A stretch of 64,000 nt of DNA, from contig NZ_JAAEDI010000018.1 in assembly GCF_018129025.1 (NCBI RefSeq), positions 78,615 to 142,614 of the forward strand, in the 5' to 3' direction. The translations under genes were made by a program, and so were the position numbers. Below are positions 1-8,865 of this stretch, piece after piece. The notes under the pieces were generated by a model that did not search any database, had not been told where the DNA came from, and saw only the letters and a list, made by a program, of their open reading frames with translations. Positions within the stretch are counted from its first letter, which is position 1. Every line of letters begins with the position of its first letter. The DNA is from Neoroseomonas terrae. GTDB taxonomy: Bacteria > Pseudomonadota > Alphaproteobacteria > Acetobacterales > Acetobacteraceae.

Positions 1-401
1 GGACAAAGGCAGCCAGGAACTTGCGAAACACCCGCCGGATTCCCCGTCGCCGGACCATCATCGCCGATAGCCGCGAATGGCGTTTCGGACAAGCATCAGT
101 CGGTAGCCCGCCTAACGTCAGTACCAGTTCCCACTGGTGCTCGGCGAAGCGTTCCAGCTCACCTGCTCGACGTGTTGTTGATGTCGTTCGCGATATGGTG
201 GAGGTATTTCTCGAGAATCCAGCGCGCATTGCCCATCGGAGCCTCCTGTCAGGGGGCGGGACAGCGTGCCCTGCTCGCGATGGCGGTAGGCTAATCGGTT
301 TCATATCGGGTGTGAACAATATGCGCTGCAGCGGTTCACCCCTTGTATGACCGGCCGGCACGGGGCACGAAGCGCGCCCCCTTTCCGTTCCGGCGCACCG
401 T
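1..401. other. Gene-poor left edge
   Basis: No long reading frame here has convincing protein character. The only supportable item is a 25-codon minus-strand ORF with a strong ribosome binding site, listed separately. The stretch directly before serA carries no clear terminator or sigma-70 promoter that I can defend. Confidence 0.4.
159..236 (-). CDS. Putative 25-residue small protein
   Basis: A short minus-strand ORF starts at ATG 236 with a perfect AGGAGG five bases upstream and ends at TGA 159-161. It would encode a 25-residue peptide beginning MGNARWILEKYLHHIAND, mixed-charge and probably helical, with no signal peptide or membrane segment. I do not recognise a family. The ribosome binding site is the main support, since codon statistics mean little at this length. 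It could instead be the broken 5' end of a longer lost gene. Confidence 0.3.
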   Translation of the reverse strand: MGNARWILEKYLHHIANDINNTSSR

Positions 402-1652
402 ATGTCCCCCACTCGCCTCTCCCTTCCCAAGGACAAGATCCGCATCCTGCTGCTGGAAGGCATCGCCGACAGCGCGATCGACCGCCTCGCCGACGCCGGC
501 TACGCGACGGTCCGGCGGGAGGCGAAGGCGCTCGACGGTCCAGCGCTGATCAAGGCCATGAAGGGCGTCCACATCCTCGGCATCCGGTCGCGCACCCAGG
601 TGACGGCGGAGGTGCTCGAAGCCTCGGATCGCCTCATCGCCGTCGGTTGCTTCTGCATCGGCACCAACCAGGTGGCGCTGAAGGCGGCCGCCGAACGCGG
701 CATCCCGGTATTCAACGCGCCCTTCTCGAACACGCGGTCGGTCGCGGAGCTGACGCTCGGCGAGATCGTCATGCTGATGCGCGGCATCTTCCCGAAGTCG
801 AGCGCCGCGCATCGCGGCGACTGGGACAAGTCGGCCGCGAATTCGTGGGAGGTGCGCGGCAAGACGCTGGGCATCGTCGGCTACGGCAATATCGGCTCGC
901 AGCTCTCGGTGCTGGCCGAGGCCTTCGGCATGCGCGTGATCTACTGGGACCGCACCGGCAAGCTGCCGCATGGCAATGCGCAGCCCATGGCCTCCCTGCA
1001 CGCGCTGCTCGCCGAGGCCGATGCGGTGACGCTGCATGTGCCCGAGACGCCCGACACCGTGAACATGATCGGCGCCGCCGAGATCGCCGTCATGAAGAAG
1101 GGCGCGGTCCTCGTGAACAATGCGCGCGGGACGGTGGTCGACCTGGACGCGCTGGCCGCCGCGCTGAAGGACGGCCACCTGCTGGGTGCTGCGATCGACG
1201 TCTTCCCGGTCGAGCCGTCGCGCAACGGGGAGGCCTTCGTCTCCCCGCTCCAGGGTCTGCCCAACGTGATCCTGACGCCGCATATCGGCGGTTCGACCGG
1301 CGAGGCGCAGTGGCGCATCGGCGAGGAGGTCAGCCGCAAGCTGATCGAGTTCTCCGACACCGGCGCGACGATGGGCGCGGTGAACTTCCCGCAGGTCGAA
1401 CTGCCCGCCCGGCCGACGGGCGCCCGCTGGGTGCATGTGCATCGCGACGCGCCGGGCATCCTGTCCCGCATCAATGACAGCTTCGCGCGGCGCGGGCTGA
1501 ACATATCCGGCCAGTACTACCAGACTGCCGGATCGGTCGGTTACGTTGTGGTGGACAGCGAGGAGGCGCGGAAGGATGCCGAGGCGATCCTCGAGGAGTT
1601 CCGCGCCTTGCCCGGCACGATCCGCGCGCGCCTGATCTACGAGCGACACTGA
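402..1652 (+). CDS. serA: D-3-phosphoglycerate dehydrogenase
   Basis: This enzyme oxidises 3-phosphoglycerate to 3-phosphohydroxypyruvate with NAD+, the first step of serine synthesis in the cytoplasm. The 416-residue protein has the length and layout of the E. coli-type SerA: a split substrate domain, a Rossmann domain with GYGNIG at 160-165, and a C-terminal ACT domain from about 340 that in this family binds serine for feedback inhibition. The catalytic triad of the D-2-hydroxyacid dehydrogenase family is in place at Arg242, Glu271 and His294 (in TPHIGGS). The ATG at 402 is chosen because residues 13 onward align with the start of family members. It appears monocistronic. Confidence 0.93.
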   Translation: MSPTRLSLPKDKIRILLLEGIADSAIDRLADAGYATVRREAKALDGPALIKAMKGVHILGIRSRTQVTAEVLEASDRLIAVGCFCIGTNQVALKAAAERGIPVFNAPFSNTRSVAELTLGEIVMLMRGIFPKSSAAHRGDWDKSAANSWEVRGKTLGIVGYGNIGSQLSVLAEAFGMRVIYWDRTGKLPHGNAQPMASLHALLAEADAVTLHVPETPDTVNMIGAAEIAVMKKGAVLVNNARGTVVDLDALAAALKDGHLLGAAIDVFPVEPSRNGEAFVSPLQGLPNVILTPHIGGSTGEAQWRIGEEVSRKLIEFSDTGATMGAVNFPQVELPARPTGARWVHVHRDAPGILSRINDSFARRGLNISGQYYQTAGSVGYVVVDSEEARKDAEAILEEFRALPGTIRARLIYERH

Positions 1653-1777
1653 CGCCGGCGGCTCGGCTCCCGCCCGCGGTGGCGCTTCAATCCGCGCGGC
1701 CGGCTCGCAAGGCAACCCCTCGCGCGATCGCCGCGTTCCTCTGCACGGATGTGTTTGTCTTGCGGAGGAAAGCGAAG

Positions 1778-1858
1778 ATGCGTTCGATCGTCCTGTGGCT
1801 GCTTGGCGTGCCGGTCGTGGTCATCATCCTGCTGAACGTGTTCGGCCTGCTGGGCTGA
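1778..1858 (+). CDS. 26-residue single-span membrane peptide
   Basis: A 26-residue ORF (begins MRSIVLWLLGVPVVVIILL) is almost entirely one hydrophobic helix of about 20 residues, so the product should sit in the inner membrane. It has a strong ribosome binding site, GGAGGAA at 1764-1770, seven bases before ATG 1778. A clean rho-independent hairpin follows the stop within ten bases. ATG, binding site, transmembrane segment and terminator together make it look like a complete small gene, not chance. Similar one-helix peptides are common in alphaproteobacteria, but I know no function for them. Confidence 0.65.
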   Translation: MRSIVLWLLGVPVVVIILLNVFGLLG

Positions 1859-1864
1859 GCCGGA

Positions 1865-1897
1865 ACGGAGGGGTGGAAGCCCCTCCGTCTTTCGTTC
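1865..1897. terminator. Rho-independent terminator
   Basis: A nine-base-pair stem, ACGGAGGGG (1865-1873) with CCCCTCCGT (1880-1888), has a six-base loop and is followed by CTTTCGTT. It ends the small peptide transcript and reaches the stop codon of the convergent binding-protein gene. Confidence 0.65.
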
Positions 1898-2918
1898 AGC
1901 GGATCGGCATCGCGTACATCAGCCCGCCCCGGGTCCACAGGTCGTTGACCCCGCGCGGCAGACCGATCGGCGAACCGGCGCCGAGGTTGCGGTCGAATAT
2001 CTCCCCATAGTTCCCGACAGCCTTGATCGCGTTGTAGGCCCAGCGGCGATCGAGCCCCATCAGCGGCCCATGATCGCCGGCTTGGCCGAGCAGCCGGCGG
2101 ATGGCCGGGTTCTGGCTGTTCAGCATCTCATCGACATTCGCGCGGGTGACGCCAAGTTCCTCCGCCTCGATCAGCGCGAAGATGGTCCAGCGCACGATGT
2201 CGAACCACTGATCGTCGCCGTGGCGCACGGCAACCGCCAGCGGCTCCTTTGAGATGATGTCGGCGAGGATGACGTGCTCGTTCGGGTCGCGCAGCGCCGT
2301 GCGGATGCCGGCGAGCTGCGAGGCATCGGTGGTGAAGGCATCGCAGCGACCGGAATTGTAGGCGTTGCGCGTCTCCTCATTCTGGTCGAACACCAGTGGC
2401 TGCACCTGGATGTTGTTGGCGCGCGCCCAGTCGGCGAGGTTCAGCTCATTGGTCGTGCCGGAGGTGACGCAGATCGTCGCACCGGCCAGGTGGCGCGCGC
2501 GCTGCACGTTGGCCGAGCGCCGCACCATGAAGCCCTGCCCGTCATAGAAGTTCACGGCGGTGAAGTTCAGCCCGTTGGCGGTGTCTCGCACCTGGGACCA
2601 GGTGGTGGTGCGCGGCAGCACATCGACCTGGCCCGATTGCAGCGCGGGCAGCCGCGCCTGGGACGACAGCACGATCCAGCGCGCCTTCGCCGCATCGCCC
2701 AGCACCGCCGCGGCGATGGCGCGGCAAGTGTCGGCATCAAGCCCGCGGTTCACGCCCTGGCTATCCAGCACATTGAAGCCCGGCGCGCCCGGGTGGGACC
2801 CGCAGATCAGCGCATCGCGGGCACGGACGGTCGACAGGGTCGGCCCCGGCGACGCGGTCTGCGCAAGGGCGGGACCTGTCGCCATCACGGCGAGCAGGGT
2901 CAGGACGGTACGTTTCAT
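1896..2918 (-). CDS. Amino-acid ABC-type substrate-binding protein (AapJ-like)
   Basis: A periplasmic binding protein of the general L-amino-acid family (AapJ/BztA, SBP_bac_3). The 340-residue protein starts at ATG 2918 with a GGGAGAGA ribosome binding site. It has a signal peptide of about 20 residues ending in ALAQ, then family landmarks: RARDALICG, GLDADTCRAIAAAVLGD, NFYDGQGFMVRR and the C-terminal AVGNYGEIFDRNLG. It is the last gene of a minus-strand series after the TRAP permease/binding-protein ORF, 88 bases downstream. It is a paralogue of that ORF's C-terminal part and of the gene at 50816. No AapQMP permease or ATPase is encoded nearby, so its partner lies elsewhere or it acts as an accessory receptor. 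Confidence 0.85.
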   Translation of the reverse strand: MKRTVLTLLAVMATGPALAQTASPGPTLSTVRARDALICGSHPGAPGFNVLDSQGVNRGLDADTCRAIAAAVLGDAAKARWIVLSSQARLPALQSGQVDVLPRTTTWSQVRDTANGLNFTAVNFYDGQGFMVRRSANVQRARHLAGATICVTSGTTNELNLADWARANNIQVQPLVFDQNEETRNAYNSGRCDAFTTDASQLAGIRTALRDPNEHVILADIISKEPLAVAVRHGDDQWFDIVRWTIFALIEAEELGVTRANVDEMLNSQNPAIRRLLGQAGDHGPLMGLDRRWAYNAIKAVGNYGEIFDRNLGAGSPIGLPRGVNDLWTRGGLMYAMPIR

Positions 2919-3006
2919 GGCGTTTTTCTCTCCCAGAAAGGTCAGTCTTTCACGGGCCCGCCAAGGCGGTCCCATGGTCCGGGGTCTGAACCACCCCGGG
3001 ATATCG

Positions 3007-4041
3007 TCAGCGGATCGGTGGGCTCCAGAGCACGCCGCCGGCATTCCACAGCGCATTCGGCCCGCGCGGCAGCCCGACCGGACTGTTGGCACCGAGATGG
3101 CGGTCATACACCTCGCCGTAGTTCCCCACCGCCCGGATCGCGTTGAGCAGCCAGGCACGGTCGAGCCCGACGGCCGGCCCGAGGTCGCCCGTGCGTCCCA
3201 GCAGGCGCTGCACGGCGGGCCGGTCGCTGGTGGCGGCGAGTTGCGCCGCGTTCTCCCGCGTCACGCCGAGTTCCTCTGCCTCCATCAGCCCGAAGACGAC
3301 GAAGCGGACGATGTCGAACCACTGGTCGTCGCCCTGCCGAACGGCGACGGCGTAGGGTTCCTTGCTGATGCGGTCGGCCAGCACGCGATGCGCGGACGGA
3401 TCGGGGAAGGCGGCACGCAGCGCGGCGATCTGGCTGGAATCCGCCGTATAGGCATCGCACCGCCCGCTTTCGTAAGCGATGCGCGCCTCGTTCTTGTCGG
3501 CGAAGACGACGGGCTGGAAGCGGATGTTGTTCGCGCGCGCCCAGTCCTGCAGGTTCAGCTCATGCGTGCTGGCGGAGACAATGCAGATCGCCGCGCCATC
3601 GAGCTGGCGGGCGTGTTCGACGCCACTCGCGACCTTCACCAGGAAGCCCTGCCCGTCCATGAAGTAGGGCGCGGTGAAGTTCAGCCCATTCACCGCATCG
3701 CGCAGGAAGGTCCAGGTCGTGGTGCGCGCCAGGGCGTCGATCTGCCCACCCGACAGCGCGGCGAAGCGCGTCTGCCCGGTCAGCGGATGCCAGGCGACCT
3801 TGCTCGGGTCGCCCAGCACTGCTGCCGCGATGGCGCGGCAGAGATCGGCATCGAGGCCCTGCCACACGCCCTGGCTGTCGGGCTGGCTCCAGGCCGGGTC
3901 TCCGGTGGAAACGCCGCAGTTCAGCACCCCGCGCGCGCGCACGGCCGATAATGTCGGCCCCGCCTGCTGCGGCGCGACGGTCTGCGCAAGGACGGGGGAA
4001 GCGAGGACAAGGCCCAGCAGCAGGGCGGTGGTGCGGATCAT
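3007..4041 (-). CDS. Internal start: AapJ-like amino-acid binding protein
   Basis: Within the fused frame an ATG at 4041 is preceded, five bases upstream, by AAGGAT. It opens with MIRTTALLLGLVLASPVLAQ, a textbook signal peptide. Translation from here gives a 344-residue binding protein very similar to the one at 1896-2918, the expected full length of the family. I infer that this is a separate gene product translated from its own ribosome binding site, with the permease stop codon lost. A signal peptide in the middle of a fusion would be odd, though it could act as a last membrane helix that exports the binding domain. Confidence 0.55.
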   Translation of the reverse strand: MIRTTALLLGLVLASPVLAQTVAPQQAGPTLSAVRARGVLNCGVSTGDPAWSQPDSQGVWQGLDADLCRAIAAAVLGDPSKVAWHPLTGQTRFAALSGGQIDALARTTTWTFLRDAVNGLNFTAPYFMDGQGFLVKVASGVEHARQLDGAAICIVSASTHELNLQDWARANNIRFQPVVFADKNEARIAYESGRCDAYTADSSQIAALRAAFPDPSAHRVLADRISKEPYAVAVRQGDDQWFDIVRFVVFGLMEAEELGVTRENAAQLAATSDRPAVQRLLGRTGDLGPAVGLDRAWLLNAIRAVGNYGEVYDRHLGANSPVGLPRGPNALWNAGGVLWSPPIR

Positions 4042-5931
4042 CGTATCCTTCCGGCTGGCCAGGAGTTGCAGCAGCGCGATCGCGCCGAGCACCGCGACCG
4101 CAATCCCCAGACGCACCGGCCCGGTCGCGACATGGCCGAAGGCGGCGAACAGCCCACCCAGGCCGAGTATCACGCGCAGCACCACGCCCATCGGCCGCAG
4201 CAGGTATCCGGCATAGGCCGCGGTGATCATCGTCAGCGCAAAGACCTGGATCGCGGTCGCGCTCAGGATGTCGAGCAGGCTGCCGCGCAGCATGATCCCC
4301 GGGTCGTAGATGAAGGCGAAGCCCACGGTGAAGCCGGCAATGCCGAAGCGCGATGCGTGGATGGACGCGATGGTCGGGCTCGCTTTGGCGATGGCTGCCG
4401 CGGCGAAGGCGGCAGCGGCGACAGGCGGCGTCGCATCGGCGATGACCGCGAAGTAGAAGATGAACATATGCGCCTGGAGCATATCGACGCCGAGCGGCCG
4501 GCCGAGTTCCAGCAGCTGCGGCACGCCGATTGCCGCCGCGATGATGTAGGACGGCGTCGTCGGGATGCCGAGCCCGAGCACCAGCACGGTGATGCACAGC
4601 AGCACCAGCAGCAGGCCCAGGTTGCCGCCCGACATCTCCTTGATGATGCCGCCGAAGGCGACGACCATGCCGGTCGCCGTCAGCACCGAGACGATGACGC
4701 CGGAAGCCGCGATGGCGACGGCGAGCGGCGCCATGGTCAGGCCGGCATTGACCAGGCTCTCGACGATGGCGCGCCAGCCCATCCGTGTCCGCGCCCGGAG
4801 CATCGACACGGCGATCATGGCGAGCGTCGAGCAGAAGGCGGCGAAGTTGCCGCTCCAGCGTTCCATCATCAGGTAGACGAGGACGCCGATCGGGATGATC
4901 AGGTGCACGTCCTGCAGCACCTCGCGCCAGGCCGGCACATCCTTCAGCGCCATCGGCTTGATGCCGATCTTCTTCGCCTCGAAATGCACGGCGGCGAGGA
5001 TGGCGAAGTAGTAGAGCACCGCCCCCAGCGCGGCGGCGACGATGATGTCGCCATAGGGGATGTTCGTGATCTCGGCCATCACGAAGGCGGCAGCGCCCAT
5101 CACCGGCGGCATCAGCGCGCCACCGACCGAAGACGCGCTCTCGATCCCCGCCGCGACGGCCGGCTTGTAGCCGATGCGCATCATCACGGGGATGGTCATC
5201 GCCCCGGTGGTGATGACGTTGGCGACGGAGGACCCGCTCATCGTACCGAACAGGCCCGAGGAGACGACGGCGACCTTCGCCGGCCCGCCCGTATAGCGGC
5301 CCGCGACGGCACCGCCGAAATTCGCAAACAGCCGTCCCGTGCCGCTGCCCTGCATGAAGGCGCCGAACAGGATGAACACCGCGATGGTGGTCGCGACGAT
5401 GCCGGTCAGCGGCCCGTAGACGCCGCCCGCCGTCGGCACCAGCCAGGCGGCCTCCATGATCTCGGCGGGCGTGAAGACGCGCGTGTTCAGCACGCCCGGC
5501 AGCAGATGGCCGAACTGCATGTAGGCCAGGCAGCCGACCGTCATCCAGGCGAGGCCCGGCTCCACCGCGCGGCGGATCGCCTCCAGCATCGTCACCATGC
5601 AGACGATCGCGAGCGTCATCATCAGCGGCGTGAAGGGATCGACATACTCCATGCGGTCGTTGATCGCGCCCGCATTGACGAAGGCCCAGAGATGCGGCGC
5701 CGCGGACGCCGCCGCCCAGATCCAGTCGATCACGCTCGGCCTGTTGGCGGGCGAGCGCCCGGGAAAGGCCGGGTAAAGCAGGAATAGCGGCGGCGTGAAG
5801 ACCAGCAGGTGCAGGCTGCGGATGGTGATCGGCTCGGGAAAGCCGAAGCCACCCCAATACAGATGCACGGCGGCCCAGAAGGCGAGCCAGCCGAAAATCG
5901 TGTGCTTCAACCAGGAAGGAAGGTCGCGCAC
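3007..5931 (-). CDS. Fused TRAP permease running in frame into an amino-acid binding protein
   Basis: One uninterrupted 974-codon frame. Residues 1-630 form a complete TRAP-type fused permease (DctQ+DctM, TIGR02123 type), with many membrane helices and family segments such as GLFGTMSGSSVANV and GIPTTPSYIIAAAIG; about 630 residues is the normal family length. Residues 631-974 are a complete AapJ-like periplasmic amino-acid binding protein with its own signal peptide. No stop separates them, so either a true fusion is made or the second part is re-initiated at the internal ATG (see 3007-4041). The gene lies 36 bases after the TAXI binding protein, the usual partner of this permease. The permease call is secure; the fusion's reality is not. 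Confidence 0.8.
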   Translation of the reverse strand: MRDLPSWLKHTIFGWLAFWAAVHLYWGGFGFPEPITIRSLHLLVFTPPLFLLYPAFPGRSPANRPSVIDWIWAAASAAPHLWAFVNAGAINDRMEYVDPFTPLMMTLAIVCMVTMLEAIRRAVEPGLAWMTVGCLAYMQFGHLLPGVLNTRVFTPAEIMEAAWLVPTAGGVYGPLTGIVATTIAVFILFGAFMQGSGTGRLFANFGGAVAGRYTGGPAKVAVVSSGLFGTMSGSSVANVITTGAMTIPVMMRIGYKPAVAAGIESASSVGGALMPPVMGAAAFVMAEITNIPYGDIIVAAALGAVLYYFAILAAVHFEAKKIGIKPMALKDVPAWREVLQDVHLIIPIGVLVYLMMERWSGNFAAFCSTLAMIAVSMLRARTRMGWRAIVESLVNAGLTMAPLAVAIAASGVIVSVLTATGMVVAFGGIIKEMSGGNLGLLLVLLCITVLVLGLGIPTTPSYIIAAAIGVPQLLELGRPLGVDMLQAHMFIFYFAVIADATPPVAAAAFAAAAIAKASPTIASIHASRFGIAGFTVGFAFIYDPGIMLRGSLLDILSATAIQVFALTMITAAYAGYLLRPMGVVLRVILGLGGLFAAFGHVATGPVRLGIAVAVLGAIALLQLLASRKDTMIRTTALLLGLVLASPVLAQTVAPQQAGPTLSAVRARGVLNCGVSTGDPAWSQPDSQGVWQGLDADLCRAIAAAVLGDPSKVAWHPLTGQTRFAALSGGQIDALARTTTWTFLRDAVNGLNFTAPYFMDGQGFLVKVASGVEHARQLDGAAICIVSASTHELNLQDWARANNIRFQPVVFADKNEARIAYESGRCDAYTADSSQIAALRAAFPDPSAHRVLADRISKEPYAVAVRQGDDQWFDIVRFVVFGLMEAEELGVTRENAAQLAATSDRPAVQRLLGRTGDLGPAVGLDRAWLLNAIRAVGNYGEVYDRHLGANSPVGLPRGPNALWNAGGVLWSPPIR

Positions 5932-5967
5932 CGCGCTCTCCTCAGTTGTGGTCGCGGTGCGCTGGTC

Positions 5968-6963
5968 TCAGGCGGCCGGCGGGTTGAATCCGGCCGCGCG
6001 GAAGGCGGCCGCGGCGCCGGGGTGGAACGGCACGCCGCGATAATCCACCGCCTTCGCCGGCGTCCATCCCGCCATGGACGGATGGATGGTCGCGAGGCGC
6101 TGGCCCTGGTTCTTGATCAGCGTGGCGGTGATCTTCTGCACGATCTCGGCCGGCACCGATTCGTTCACGACGATGATGCTGTCCATCAGCGTCACCGGGA
6201 TGGTGCCCTCGAGCAGCGCCGGATAGTCGGCCTTCTCGAGCGTGCCCTGCGCATAAGCGTATTGCTGGATCATGTGCTGGCGCACATCGTCCGGGAAGGC
6301 AGTGAGGCGGCCGCTGCGGCGGCCCTGCGCGATCTCGGTCATCAGCGAGGCGGGCTTCGCGAGGCAGACATACAGGTAGTCCACCTGCCCGTCATTGTAG
6401 GCGGCGCCGATGTCAGAATAGGAGCCGTTGAGGTAGCGCCCGCCTTCCGAGCGGATCTTGTCCGGGCTGGTGCCGAGGAAGCGCAGGATGCGCTGCAGCG
6501 ACATCTCGTCGGTCGAGGAACGCTGCGGCGTGCCGATCTTGAGCCCGCGCTGCGTCAGGATCGAGCGCATATCGTCCGGCCCCGCGCCGGTGTGGCGCAG
6601 GAACAGATGCTCGGTCGGCGAGTAGCCGGTGCCGAGGCAGCGGATCTTGTCGTGCTTCGCGGAATACGGTTCGACGCCCTGCACGGCGGATGCCGAGAAG
6701 GCATCGATGCCCCAGCCCATCTGCGACTGGCCGTTGTTGATGCGCGTCGGGTTCGCGAGGCCACCGCCGGGCACCACGCGGATCTGGATATCCGGGTTCT
6801 CCTCGCGGATCAGGGAGGAGAGGCCAGCAGCCATCGTGTACCAGCCGCCGCCGACCGAACCGGCCACCCATTCGAGCGTGGTCTGCGCCGAGGCGGTGCG
6901 GATGAAGGGCAGCGCGAGCGCGCCGCCGAGTGCCAGCCGGCGTGAGGTGGTGAAAGCCATCAT
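5968..6963 (-). CDS. TAXI-family TRAP transporter solute-binding protein
   Basis: Periplasmic solute receptor for a TRAP transporter of the TAXI type. The 331-residue protein begins MMAFTTSRRLALGG with a twin-arginine-like signal peptide ending near SAQ. It then shows the family opening WVAGSVGGGWYTMAAGLSSL and the VPGGGLANPTRINNG segment. A GGGAGACAGG site precedes two consecutive ATGs (6963 and 6960), and either may be used. It heads the minus-strand cluster and is followed after 36 bases by the fused TRAP permease, its expected membrane partner. The ligand cannot be read from sequence; TAXI receptors often take dicarboxylates or glutamate-like acids. Confidence 0.85.
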   Translation of the reverse strand: MMAFTTSRRLALGGALALPFIRTASAQTTLEWVAGSVGGGWYTMAAGLSSLIREENPDIQIRVVPGGGLANPTRINNGQSQMGWGIDAFSASAVQGVEPYSAKHDKIRCLGTGYSPTEHLFLRHTGAGPDDMRSILTQRGLKIGTPQRSSTDEMSLQRILRFLGTSPDKIRSEGGRYLNGSYSDIGAAYNDGQVDYLYVCLAKPASLMTEIAQGRRSGRLTAFPDDVRQHMIQQYAYAQGTLEKADYPALLEGTIPVTLMDSIIVVNESVPAEIVQKITATLIKNQGQRLATIHPSMAGWTPAKAVDYRGVPFHPGAAAAFRAAGFNPPAA

Positions 6964-7185
6964 CCTGTCTCCCTGCGCCCCGCATCCGGGGTCGTTCCCT
7001 GTCGGCGCCCGCGGCTCGTCCATCAGCGGCACCGCGGCACGCCATCGGTGCCTTCGGAACGGTGACACGTGGCCCCGGCGGCGCGCAAGCGGCCGTGCCG
7101 GCTCGGAATCACCGTTGCTGCGCGTGATGCTTGCAGCCGGCGCACGGCCTGCCGAAACTGCGGGCTTCCGGAGCAGGAGACCGTC

Positions 7186-8772
7186 ATGCACCGCCGATCC
7201 ATGCTGCTCGCCGGCGCGGGCCTCACCGCCGCATCGCTGACGCGCGCCGCGGTTGCACAAGGCGCCGCCGCGCACACGCTGCGATTCATTCCGCAGGCCG
7301 ACGTCACCGCGGTGGACCCGATGTCCACCACTTCCTACGGCGTGCGCAATCACGGCCACATGTGCTGGGACACGCTGTACGGCGTCGACACGGACTTCGT
7401 TCCGAAGCCCCAGCTCGCCGAGGGACACGTCGTCGAGCAGGACGGGTTGCGCTGGGTCTTCACCCTGCGCGAAGGCATCCGCTTCCACGACAACGAGCCG
7501 ATCCGCGCCGCCGACGCCGTGGCGTCGATCCGCCGCTGGGCGTCGCGCGATTCGCTCGGCCAGTCGCTGATGGAACGGACGGCGGAGCTGCGCGCCCTCG
7601 ACGACCGCCGCTTCGAGATCCGGTTGAACGCGCCCTTCGGGGTCATGCTCGGGGCGCTCGGCAAGCCGTCCTCCTACCCCTGCTTCATCTACCCGCAGCG
7701 CTTCGCCGAGATGGACCCGGCGCGCCCCTTCACCGAAGTGGTCGGCTCCGGCCCCTATCGCTTCGTCGCAGAGGAACGGCTGTCCGGCGCGCGTGCCGTC
7801 TATCGCCGCTTCGACGGCTACCGCCCTGCCCCGGCGCCGCCGAACCTGCTGGGCGGCGCGAAGCTCGCGCATTTCGAGCGCGTCGAATTCAACGTCATCA
7901 GCGATTCCGGCACGGCGGCCGCGGCGATCCAGTCGGGCGAGATCGACTGGTGGGAACAGGTGGCACCCGATTTGCGCCCGGTGATGCGCCGGCATCGCGA
8001 CATCGTCCTCGAGCGCGTCGACTTCGGCGGCAACATGGCGATGCTGCGTTTCAACCACCTGCATCCGCCCTTCAACGACCCCGCCATCCGTCGTGCGCTG
8101 CTTCACAGCGTGAACCAGGCCGATTTCATGACGGCGATCATGGGCGACGACCGCAGCCTGTGGCGCGACGGCATCGGCGTCTTTCCGCATTCCTCGCCGC
8201 TGGCGAATGATGAGGGGCTGACGGCGATGACCAGCCCGCGCAGCACGGATGCCGCGCGCGCCGCGCTGCGCGCCGCCGGCTACGCCAACCAGAAGGTGAC
8301 GGTGCTGCACCCGACCGACGTCGTGAACAACAACACGCTGACGACAGTGCTGACCGACACGCTGAAGCGGTCGGGCCTGAACGCGGAAAGCGCGACATCG
8401 GACTGGGGCACGGTGCTGCAGCGCCGCGCCAATCGCAATCCGCCCGACCAGGGCGGGTGGAATGCGCTGGTCGTGCTGTTCGGCGGCATTGATCTCGCCA
8501 ATCCGGGCCAGCATCCGCTGCTGCGCGCGAATGGCGCGAATGCGTGGTTCGGCTGGCCGACAAGCCCGGCCCTCGAGGCGATGCGCGACGCCTGGTTCTC
8601 CGCCGGGCCCGTCGAGATGCAGCAAGGGATCGCCCGCAGCATCCAGGCGCAGTTCTGGCAGGACCTGCCCTTCATCCCGCTCGGCCAATACTTCATCGAC
8701 AGCGCGTGGCGGCGGGACATCAGCGGCGTGCAGAAGGGGATGGCACTGCCGATCAACGTAAAGCGGGGTTGA
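7186..8772 (+). CDS. ABC transporter substrate-binding protein, peptide/nickel family
   Basis: Periplasmic binding protein of the SBP_bac_5 (DppA/OppA) family, 528 residues. It has a signal peptide (MHRRSMLLAGAGLTAASL to about 25) and the typical WVFTLREGIRFHDNEPIRAADA region near residues 90-110 that identifies the family. ATG 7186 is chosen because GGAGCAGGAG lies just upstream and the signal peptide starts there; the frame is open further upstream but without protein character. It is divergent from the TAXI gene across about 220 bases. No permease or ATPase genes accompany it, so it is another orphan receptor in a region rich in them. Confidence 0.88.
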   Translation: MHRRSMLLAGAGLTAASLTRAAVAQGAAAHTLRFIPQADVTAVDPMSTTSYGVRNHGHMCWDTLYGVDTDFVPKPQLAEGHVVEQDGLRWVFTLREGIRFHDNEPIRAADAVASIRRWASRDSLGQSLMERTAELRALDDRRFEIRLNAPFGVMLGALGKPSSYPCFIYPQRFAEMDPARPFTEVVGSGPYRFVAEERLSGARAVYRRFDGYRPAPAPPNLLGGAKLAHFERVEFNVISDSGTAAAAIQSGEIDWWEQVAPDLRPVMRRHRDIVLERVDFGGNMAMLRFNHLHPPFNDPAIRRALLHSVNQADFMTAIMGDDRSLWRDGIGVFPHSSPLANDEGLTAMTSPRSTDAARAALRAAGYANQKVTVLHPTDVVNNNTLTTVLTDTLKRSGLNAESATSDWGTVLQRRANRNPPDQGGWNALVVLFGGIDLANPGQHPLLRANGANAWFGWPTSPALEAMRDAWFSAGPVEMQQGIARSIQAQFWQDLPFIPLGQYFIDSAWRRDISGVQKGMALPINVKRG

Positions 8773-8794
8773 GGCGACGCCGCACCGCGCCTCG

Positions 8795-8823
8795 TTGCAC
8801 TAATGACAGGAAATTCATAGCAT
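8795..8823 (+). promoter_or_regulatory. Sigma-70-like promoter for the C58 peptidase gene
   Basis: TTGCAC at 8795-8800 and TAGCAT at 8818-8823 are separated by exactly 17 bases in a locally AT-rich patch. Transcription from here would start about 35 bases before the GTG at 8866. The match is by eye only. Confidence 0.45.
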
Positions 8824-8865
8824 GCCCGTCGGGGGGCTCGAGTTCGATCGAGCGGGAGATGCAGT

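Noticed and set aside
4066..5787. A 573-codon plus-strand frame opposite the TRAP permease
   Set aside because: Antisense shadow of membrane-helix codons; no start signal and no family.
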